DNA from: Deltaproteobacteria bacterium
GTDB lineage: Bacteria; Desulfobacterota; Desulfobacteria; Desulfobacterales; ETH-SRB1
DNA length: 8,229 nucleotides
NCBI GenBank assembly: GCA_019314185.1
Contig: JAFCZU010000150.1
Location: forward strand, 1-8,229
Direction: 5' to 3'
Shown: one piece after another, positions 1-5,876 of the stretch
How positions within the stretch are numbered: position 1 is the first letter of the stretch
How the letters are laid out: each line of letters begins with the position of its first letter
Program-made: the position numbers and the translations under genes
The notes under the pieces: generated by a model
The model's input: only the letters and a program-made list of their open reading frames with translations
What the model was told of the DNA's origin: nothing
Database searches by the model: none

Positions 1-8
1 TAAACACA

Positions 9-37
9 AACCGGAACCGGCCTAATCGGTTCCGGTT
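9..37 (-). terminator. Hairpin, possible operon terminator
   Basis: AACCGGAACCG (9-19) pairs perfectly with CGGTTCCGGTT (27-37), an 11-bp stem with a 7-nt loop. Read on the minus strand it is followed by TTTGTGTTTA, moderately U-rich. It lies about 390 nt after the last gene of the operon, so it may end that transcript or a neighbouring one beyond the window. On the plus strand the following sequence is A-rich and does not fit a terminator. Confidence 0.5.
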
Positions 38-428
38 AAAAGAATTTGAAAAATTTTCATGTGGTTCAAAATAATCAGAAATTAGCGGTTTATTTTATCT
101 GGAAATCAACAACAAGCAAGATGTGTAAGTTATTTTTACTTGACGACTTAGTGGATTGAGATAACGCTTTCAAGGTGAGCATATCTTTTCTGCTTTCTGA
201 GTTCCATTCTCCGCCATATGCGCATCCGCTTCGGGCCTTGAGCTTTTTTTTCTCTCTTTGCGCCACGCCCTTATCCAGCGACCAGCAACGAGCAAAAGTA
301 TTTATCTGCAAGAAAAAAAGTTAGGAACGTTCGGAACAAATGTCCCCTTTGAGATTGCCCGCCCTTGAGGGTTTATCCTGTCTAAAAAAACAGAAACTTA
401 TAAAGTAATGTCCGTCCCACCCTGTCTT
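38..428. other. Intergenic stretch without a convincing gene
   Basis: This AT-rich stretch follows the metalloprotease stop. A 73-codon minus-strand open frame (90-311) has no family resemblance, low complexity, and no good ribosome-binding site, so I do not call it. Small structures are visible: a palindrome GAACGTTC at 326-333, a CCCTTGAGGG inverted repeat near 362, and two AATGTCC copies near 338 and 407, the latter within AATGTCCGTCCC. Such fragments can be leftovers of small dispersed repeats or of REP-type elements, but I cannot show this here. No RNA gene or promoter is recognisable. Confidence 0.5.
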
Positions 429-1361
429 TTATTGCTGTGCACTTGATGAAAGAGTTTGAATTCGTTGCTGAACAAAATCATTCATCCTTCTTATTTGCTC
501 ATCGTTGAATATTTTTTGACCTAACCAACCTGGAAAATATCTTCGGTATTCTTGGCTTCTAAAGTTTTTATGACCAAACATAATTTTCTCTCCAGGATAG
601 ATCCAATTGGGAACATTTGGTATTCTTCCACCAATACCACTTTTAGTCGGATGAGCAATATATCCAAACCTACTGTTTTCTATTGTTTCCCAAACCATTT
701 GATAAGTTAATCTGTTTGCACCACGAGCACATGGATGTAATCGTCCTCTTCTCCATCGATGAACAATTCCTGACAAAGTATCTCCGCGGACGACCGTATA
801 TTCAAAAATGCCGTTATTGATTCGAGTCCGAACTCTATTTGGGTGAAGAGATGAGTCCCACATATAGTTGTCCATATCTGAAACGTGACCAGCATCGTCC
901 TCGGCCCCGTCTTCAAGACCAAGCGCATGTCCCAATTCATGAACAGCGGAACCAGCAATCATCGAGCCAAGTGATTCTGGTATATTCTCAAAAGCAAGTT
1001 CGCATTCATCCTGAGGTAACTCGAGACGCATTGCTTCCATTAAACCCACATAAACGGTTACTGTGGCCGCTCCCAATTCATCATTCATTCTCATACGAGA
1101 TTGTTCACCGTATGCTCCCCATATAGGTATTTCATCAGAAAAAGTGATGCTTACATCATATGGTGTCCGAGTTCCAGTGTAATCAAATACAACTCCTCTA
1201 ACAGGTCGAAACGCATTTTCCATTGTATCACGAACGGTCTGTTGCAAATGTTGGGGCACATCGTTGAACCCCTCAACTCGGATAATATAGTTCGTAACAA
1301 CTCTTACAACTTCTCTATTGCCAGATTTACTTTGCCCCGTTATTATTCGATCACCACTCAT
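429..1361 (-). CDS. Zinc metalloprotease with C-terminal LysM-like domain, candidate T6SS effector
   Basis: The protein has 310 residues. HELGHALGLED (141-151) is a zincin motif of the HExxHxxGxxD type: H141, H145 and D151 would bind zinc, and E142 would be the general base. The downstream NYMWD (M167) fits a metzincin Met-turn. Residues about 20-140 are the N-terminal half of the protease fold. From about 187 a LysM-like domain begins with YTVVRGDTLSGIV and ends with PNWIYPGEKIMF (251-262); it is longer than a standard LysM, with about 25 extra residues between the two halves. LysM domains bind peptidoglycan glycans. There is no signal peptide, so delivery by the T6SS spike is the natural reading: a protease acting in the target periplasm (inference). 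The substrate is unknown. The gene follows the 288-residue gene by 2 nt with no visible Shine-Dalgarno, suggesting coupled translation. No immunity gene follows it here. Confidence 0.87.
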   Translation of the reverse strand: MSGDRIITGQSKSGNREVVRVVTNYIIRVEGFNDVPQHLQQTVRDTMENAFRPVRGVVFDYTGTRTPYDVSITFSDEIPIWGAYGEQSRMRMNDELGAATVTVYVGLMEAMRLELPQDECELAFENIPESLGSMIAGSAVHELGHALGLEDGAEDDAGHVSDMDNYMWDSSLHPNRVRTRINNGIFEYTVVRGDTLSGIVHRWRRGRLHPCARGANRLTYQMVWETIENSRFGYIAHPTKSGIGGRIPNVPNWIYPGEKIMFGHKNFRSQEYRRYFPGWLGQKIFNDEQIRRMNDFVQQRIQTLSSSAQQ

Positions 1362-1363
1362 GA

Positions 1364-2230
1364 TTATTCAGGAATTTCAATTCGATACGCATATTTTCCG
1401 GGAGGTATGTCCTCAATTTTGGCATATCCATTTTGATCTAATTTCCCTGTCTTTTTGGTGCCATCTGCTAAGGTTATTTCATAATCCGCATTGCCTAAAG
1501 GATCATTATTGTCATCGCGTGCTTCAATCTCAATCCAATCCTTAAACTCCAGCAACCCGGACTCCTGCTCATCCCCAAACCTCTTGCCGTAAACATCAAC
1601 CACCCAAAAATATTCAGGCGGATTGTAGCTATTGCCATGTTTTTTCATCTCTTCATCAGTCGGAATTTCATCTGTGTCTTCATGGTATTCGTATTCCCAG
1701 TCGACCTCTATCTTCTTGTTTTTTACACGATAGGGAAATTTTGTAATAAAATCATGAGCTCCGTCCTGATCATATTCGTAAATATGAATCATCACTTCGG
1801 TTTCATCAGGAACGCCTTCAATATTGGCACTGAGTTTGACCAAATCCTCTCTTCGAGCCTCTTTCTGCCCCCATTTCATGTTCGTAATTGTTATGGGAGG
1901 AATTACTTTTAACGTGTCCGACTTCATTTCAAGCCCATGCTTGGGGAGCTTGGCTGTAAAGGAGAGTTCTTCATTTGCCTTTTTGGGAACAATAACAGAG
2001 CCTGCGAAATAGTCGCCGTACACCTTCCCCTTCAGTTTTTCGATTTTCTTGCCACGCTTGTCTTCGACCTTGATCTGAATATCAGAACCATTTCCTACAA
2101 AATGCGTCCATACTTCAAATACCGCCTTATCTTCCACGCATGCAGCCTTACTGCGCCATATGGCATGGGTGATCTTGGATACAAGGGTTACGACGTGAAC
2201 TTCGTCTGTTGGTTTTGTGTATTCAGCCAT
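1364..2230 (-). CDS. Beta-rich putative T6SS adaptor, paralogous to the PAAR C-terminal extension
   Basis: This 288-residue protein has no named function that I recognise. Residues 1-110 look like beta-sandwich sequence, with no signal peptide. Residues about 113-285 align by eye with residues about 200-355 of the PAAR protein. Shared blocks are NMKW/NAKW, a domain with DQDGAHDFI/DIDGADDFI, EYHEDTDE (identical), PPEYF/APEYY, SGLLEFKD/SGLLEYKD, and GYAKIEDIPP/GYAKIHNVPP. The last 70 residues look like a transthyretin or carboxypeptidase-regulatory-like fold. The metalloprotease gene starts 2 nt after the stop, so the two are probably translationally coupled. I infer an adaptor or docking subunit linking that protease to the spike; a structural co-component is also possible. 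The ATG at 2230 is the only usable start, since an in-frame TAA lies 3 nt before it. No Shine-Dalgarno is visible, perhaps because the upstream cassette displaced it. Confidence 0.8.
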   Translation of the reverse strand: MAEYTKPTDEVHVVTLVSKITHAIWRSKAACVEDKAVFEVWTHFVGNGSDIQIKVEDKRGKKIEKLKGKVYGDYFAGSVIVPKKANEELSFTAKLPKHGLEMKSDTLKVIPPITITNMKWGQKEARREDLVKLSANIEGVPDETEVMIHIYEYDQDGAHDFITKFPYRVKNKKIEVDWEYEYHEDTDEIPTDEEMKKHGNSYNPPEYFWVVDVYGKRFGDEQESGLLEFKDWIEIEARDDNNDPLGNADYEITLADGTKKTGKLDQNGYAKIEDIPPGKYAYRIEIPE

Positions 2231-2241
2231 GTTTTAAATTG

Positions 2242-2271
2242 GGACGCAGATTTTCGCAGATGAACGCAGAT
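2242..2271. repeat. Left terminal repeat of the GxxExxY cassette
   Basis: Three CGCAGAT units start at 2245, 2255 and 2265, at a 10-bp period. CGCAGATGAACGCAGAT (2255-2271) is the inverse of the right-end sequence. The gene's stop codon (2274-2276) is just inside it. The ATG of the 288-residue gene is only 11 nt outside it. Confidence 0.85.
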
Positions 2272-2273
2272 AA

Positions 2274-2669
2274 CTATTTTCTATAATTATCAAATGCCTT
2301 ACGTTTAATTTCTGGTTTAGGTCCAAAATTCAATAACAGTCCAACTTCGATGCTTGTTGCTTTTAGATAATTCAGTAACTGTGCTTCATGCTCTAATGCT
2401 AAATTCCTTGCTGCTTTTATCTCCACAATTATCTTGTCATCAACCAGTATATCAGCAAAATATTCACCAGCAATCTCATTTTCATAATATACCTTTATTG
2501 CAAATTGAGAAACCGCAGGGATGCCCTCCTTTTTAAGTTCTATCATCATTGCATTTTCATAAACCTTTTCCAGAAAACCATAACCAAGTTCATTATAGAC
2601 CTTATAGAAGATTTTAATAATTTTCTCAGTTAGTTCTTTATATTTAAAATCCTGAAAATCTGCGTTCAT
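2274..2669 (-). CDS. GxxExxY family protein, PD-(D/E)xK nuclease-like
   Basis: This 131-residue protein matches the GxxExxY family, whose namesake motif is G31-F-L-E34-K-V-Y37, preceded by the typical helix ELTEKIIKIFYKVYNELGYG. Residues D73, E83, K85 and Q97 (FADILVDD, IVEIKA, HEAQLLNYLK) form a PD-(D/E)xK-like core, so a nuclease fold is likely; its biological role is not established. Length is normal (about 120-135), so the gene looks intact. Start and Shine-Dalgarno lie inside the flanking inverted repeat, and the stop lies just before the opposite repeat. The gene therefore fills its cassette. It has no evident link to secretion and is probably a passenger between the chaperone and the 288-residue gene, 27 and 43 nt away respectively. 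Confidence 0.9.
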   Translation of the reverse strand: MNADFQDFKYKELTEKIIKIFYKVYNELGYGFLEKVYENAMMIELKKEGIPAVSQFAIKVYYENEIAGEYFADILVDDKIIVEIKAARNLALEHEAQLLNYLKATSIEVGLLLNFGPKPEIKRKAFDNYRK

Positions 2670-2677
2670 CTGCGTCC
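2658..2677. repeat. Right terminal repeat of the GxxExxY cassette, carrying the gene's start signals
   Basis: This 20-bp stretch has ATCTGCG at 2658 and 2668, inverted relative to the left repeat. Read on the minus strand it supplies AGGA (2675-2678, the last base just outside), a 5-nt spacer, and the ATG at 2669 of the GxxExxY gene. The first four residues (MNAD) are therefore repeat-encoded. Confidence 0.85.
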
Positions 2678-2696
2678 TAAATATACTTCTTACTTC

Positions 2697-3185
2697 TTAT
2701 ACTGTTAAGCTCGGTATTGTAAAGCTCTTCAATATCTTATCGATTTCCGCCCCTTTTGTTTTCCATGTTTTCTTTGAGAAGGTTGCGGTAAGGATATAGC
2801 CTGTCTTTTTTTGCAGTATATAGATCGCACGCTGATATACTTCTCTGTCTTCCACAGGACACCACTTGTAAACCAATTCGTATGCTGGAAGTCGGTTATT
2901 TAAAACAATCTGTCCTCGCTTGAGTTCGTGGTATCCCTGTAGTTCGCTCGCCACGACTTTGATTTGCATATCTGCATATCTTTCAAGGTCAGGAATCTCC
3001 AGTTGATTTTCAATAGTCACAAGAATATTGTGCTTAACTCCGTCATCCTCATCTCCTTCGAATCTATACACGCTTTCGTCTTTCCACTCCGCAGGGATAT
3101 TTAACATAAATCTGTTGTTCAAGACTGTGTGATAGCGGGACTGACTTTTATCATCTATTGAACTGCCAAAAATTTTCTCAAGCAT
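2697..3185 (-). CDS. DUF1795/DcrB-like EagR-type T6SS effector chaperone
   Basis: EagR (DUF1795) proteins are cytoplasmic T6SS chaperones that bind and hide the hydrophobic helices of effectors before loading onto VgrG. The 162-residue length is close to the usual 140-170. Visible family features are the beta-strand opening FMLNIPAEWKDESVYRF (26-42), the region DLERYADMQIKVVASELQGY (66-85), then LNNRLPAYELVYKW (95-108), YQRAIYILQKKTGYILTATF (117-136), and the closing helix before FTIPS. There is no signal peptide or lipobox, which argues against a lipoprotein DcrB. The gene follows the putative membrane-active effector directly, so that protein is the likely client; the PAAR protein has no membrane helix. 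Initiation is at ATG 3185 with only a weak purine run (AGAGAAA) before it. It is separated from the next original operon gene by the GxxExxY cassette. Confidence 0.83.
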   Translation of the reverse strand: MLEKIFGSSIDDKSQSRYHTVLNNRFMLNIPAEWKDESVYRFEGDEDDGVKHNILVTIENQLEIPDLERYADMQIKVVASELQGYHELKRGQIVLNNRLPAYELVYKWCPVEDREVYQRAIYILQKKTGYILTATFSKKTWKTKGAEIDKILKSFTIPSLTV

Positions 3186-3239
3186 TGTTTCTCTATGAAT
3201 AGTTAATAATTAAGATGCTACGTACGTCCCTACCTCCCC

Positions 3240-5873
3240 CTAACTATCTAAATCGTAGCTATCTGATTTGTAATAGCTCGACGAGGGTATACGTTTTACA
3301 ACAACGAAATTTTTGGACGGTATTTTTACAGATTTATCTCCAAATAAATCAATTTGAACATCATATCTCCAATCAATTTCGCTCACGTTGTCCCATTGTT
3401 GCAAAGGGATTTTAGAGTCTTTAATGTACCTCCTTAGCTCCTCATGTTTTAAATGAAGATGTTCATCAATTAAGTTCATAAATAACGCTTGGCATTCCTT
3501 TCCCTTAGACTTACTAAAGCCTACCCAGAACGGCAGCCCTCTGTCACCATCAAAGTACAGATCTTTACTACTTATTATCGTATAAGTATTCAAGTAAGGC
3601 ATTATTTGAATATGTGTAAATTGCTTGTAAGTTTTGTCGTCTTTATGCGCTTTGATGACACCATGCAATTTTACGTCAACTACTGCTGTTGGTGGCAAAT
3701 ATCCAAACCGTATATACATATCGTAAGGGCCTATCAGTCGATATTGATCTTTACCAATAAATTGTGAATCAAATGTCGTACCACTGATTGAAAGCTTTTC
3801 AAGATAGAATCTGCTCATGATTTTGTACAAATTCTGATGAAGTTCACTTAAGTTAGGACGTGTTCGGCCGAATGTTATCCAATCAACAGTTGTGCTCTTA
3901 CCCCAAGGTGTATTACGAAGCCATTTTTCTAATGGCTCTTCATAGAAGACCCATATTACAATCACTGTTCCTATAAGAAGTACTATACCAATGATACTCC
4001 ACGCAAAGCTTGATAAGCAAAGAACTGTCGCCTTTGTGATACCGGCAATAAAGCCAGCCACACCAGCCACACCAGCAAAAGCAGTTAGCGTGCCACTTAA
4101 AACTAAAGCGCCTCTTCCTTCCTCTTGTCCTCTATAAATATCAATCAAGCCTCCAATATAGTCAGCAATTGCGCTCAAAATTGAGGCAGCTCGATACATA
4201 GGTTTGAGAACTCTATTTCCAACTCTTCTTTCAAGTACTTTTGCTATTGGAGTTTTGTCAATAGCACTAATACATGATGCTGTTGCTTTTGTTAGGCTAA
4301 CAAAGGCACGCATTTCTCCCAGTTTATCATTACCTTTTTTCCTTTTCTTATAGAATGCCTTGCAAGCAAACATTAAGTTTATTACCGCCAGTGCCAGCAT
4401 AAAGTTCGCAATTTTGAGCTTTGCTCTTTCTCCCTTCCGTTTTATCTCGAGCTCCTCTCGTATAGCACCAGCCTCCCTATCTATACCAAGGCGCTTAGCT
4501 TCATAGTATTCGCCAAGACTGCTAACGCCCGCTTTTTTCAAATTAATTTTGCCGAATTGCCCTCTTGCGTCTCTCCAACTAACCTCCTCTACAACGTCAA
4601 ACCTCTTTATGATTAAAATCACTTCTTTCTCAGCTTGAGCGAGATCGAGGGCCTTAATTGTTTTGAAGGCCCACTGTTTCAATATTTCGAGGTTGCTATC
4701 TATTCCTTTTTCATAAAATTTTCCACTCAATTTAGCAATCCTTCGGGATAAGTCCCATGGATTCTTGACCCAACGTTTAAACCATTCATGATTATCAAAA
4801 GCATAGTCCAAATATATTTGTCCCTCTTCACTTTCTAAAGAGCAATTGATAAATTTTGCTTGCAGATCTAACAAACGCGCAATAAGGCCTTCTCCATAAT
4901 CATAATCGTTAAGGCATTCATTGAATATTTCTGTTTTATACCACGCATTACGTCGTAAACACGCGTTGCCTCTTTCGTTTTCAAGCTTATCTCTGACCTC
5001 TTTTATTTTTCTTAGGTTGTTTTCAAGTGCATCCCGATCAATCCACTTCCAAGCATCTTTTCTTTTTGAATCAAGGTAGTTAGCAATGCGCCAAGATACC
5101 TGGGCAATATTTGCTAAAGTTGCCTTTGCTGGATCTGCAGAGTATTCAAGGTATTTTTCATGTGCTAAGATGTATAAAAATTGCATGTATTGGGCGTAAC
5201 GAATTGAATCAACCAGATATACCGTCAACATTTCTTTCCCATGATTATTGATCAAGGAGGCAAAATTGCCATCCTGTGTTTCAAAAGCCGTTGCCCGTTT
5301 GGAGATTATTTCATAATTTTTTTCCAATTCTTTAATACGTTCGAAAGGAATTTGATGCTGTGAAATGCAAGCAAAGTACTTTTTACCTTTATCTAAAAGC
5401 AACTCTTGTTTAACATAAGACACGGGACGATTTTTCTTTTTTCTCCAACGTCTATGCCCGCCTATACCATTTCGGGGTCCCCAATCTACGCACTCAGCAC
5501 TATCCTCTTCTGTAGGCCGAACTTCAAATAATAAAAAAGCTTTATTCCCCTTATTCTCGAAAACATATACCCATCGTTTTTCAGGAGTTTCAAGATTCTC
5601 TTCAGTCAACTGTGTATTTTTGATTGAAGAAGGTATACGTTCATCTTTGCTTAAATCTAGTAACCACTGTTGATCCTTGGGTTTAGATATTATTCGAATA
5701 TTATCTAATGACTGATCCTTTTTATGAAAAATAAAACTGGATTCAGGATTTGGATCTCTCTGTTTAGGAAATATAAATTCTCGAAATCGAACTGGAATAG
5801 TTTCTTTTGGGACAGATGGAGCTTTTAGATGACGGTGCTTCTTTTTGCGTCTTGGTAATGTTGTGCTGTCCAT
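3240..5873 (-). CDS. Putative membrane-active T6SS effector, VasX-like architecture
   Basis: This 877-residue protein is probably a T6SS cargo that inserts into membranes. The N-terminus is very basic (RRKKKHRHLK at 8-17) and has no signal peptide. Residues about 98-120 (WVYVFENKGNKAFLLFEV) loosely recall the N-terminal beta region of VasX-type toxins. Residues about 170-480 are charged and mostly helical. Hydrophobic segments lie at about 485-507, 588-612 and 613-643; the last two are Gly/Ala- and Ile/Val-rich. They are followed by EEPLEKWLRNTPWGK (645-659), which resembles the conserved stretch after the hydrophobic hairpin in VasX-like effectors. The C-terminal region (about 660-877) is beta-rich and unrecognised. 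The DUF1795 chaperone gene follows after 54 nt, as expected for a cargo with hydrophobic segments. The name rests on remembered motifs and layout; a different membrane-associated effector family is possible. Its DNA looks more AT-rich than vgrG. Confidence 0.6.
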   Translation of the reverse strand: MDSTTLPRRKKKHRHLKAPSVPKETIPVRFREFIFPKQRDPNPESSFIFHKKDQSLDNIRIISKPKDQQWLLDLSKDERIPSSIKNTQLTEENLETPEKRWVYVFENKGNKAFLLFEVRPTEEDSAECVDWGPRNGIGGHRRWRKKKNRPVSYVKQELLLDKGKKYFACISQHQIPFERIKELEKNYEIISKRATAFETQDGNFASLINNHGKEMLTVYLVDSIRYAQYMQFLYILAHEKYLEYSADPAKATLANIAQVSWRIANYLDSKRKDAWKWIDRDALENNLRKIKEVRDKLENERGNACLRRNAWYKTEIFNECLNDYDYGEGLIARLLDLQAKFINCSLESEEGQIYLDYAFDNHEWFKRWVKNPWDLSRRIAKLSGKFYEKGIDSNLEILKQWAFKTIKALDLAQAEKEVILIIKRFDVVEEVSWRDARGQFGKINLKKAGVSSLGEYYEAKRLGIDREAGAIREELEIKRKGERAKLKIANFMLALAVINLMFACKAFYKKRKKGNDKLGEMRAFVSLTKATASCISAIDKTPIAKVLERRVGNRVLKPMYRAASILSAIADYIGGLIDIYRGQEEGRGALVLSGTLTAFAGVAGVAGFIAGITKATVLCLSSFAWSIIGIVLLIGTVIVIWVFYEEPLEKWLRNTPWGKSTTVDWITFGRTRPNLSELHQNLYKIMSRFYLEKLSISGTTFDSQFIGKDQYRLIGPYDMYIRFGYLPPTAVVDVKLHGVIKAHKDDKTYKQFTHIQIMPYLNTYTIISSKDLYFDGDRGLPFWVGFSKSKGKECQALFMNLIDEHLHLKHEELRRYIKDSKIPLQQWDNVSEIDWRYDVQIDLFGDKSVKIPSKNFVVVKRIPSSSYYKSDSYDLDS

Positions 5874-5876
5874 CTA

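Larger units (their letters stand above)
2242..2677. mobile_element. Inverted-repeat-bounded GxxExxY cassette inserted in the T6SS operon
   Basis: A segment of about 436 bp contains one gene and is bounded by inverted copies of a CGCAGAT-rich repeat. The left end (2242-2271) has CGCAGAT at 2245, 2255 and 2265. The right end (2658-2677) has the complement ATCTGCG at 2658 and 2668. Both ends have a 10-bp period and both close with GGACGCAGAT in inverted orientation. The pentamer TAAAT flanks the right end directly (2678-2682) and lies 2 nt outside the left end (2235-2239), a possible but weak target duplication. Removing the cassette would bring the chaperone gene to about 25 nt from the 288-residue gene, normal spacing for this operon. 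No transposase is present, so the mechanism of movement is unknown. Confidence 0.65.

Noticed and set aside
90..311. 73-codon minus-strand open frame after the metalloprotease gene
   Set aside because: No recognisable family, low complexity composition, no convincing ribosome-binding site; more likely chance in intergenic DNA.
2242..2677. Classical insertion sequence
   Set aside because: There is no transposase and the ends are short repeat arrays; the enclosed gene is a complete GxxExxY protein.
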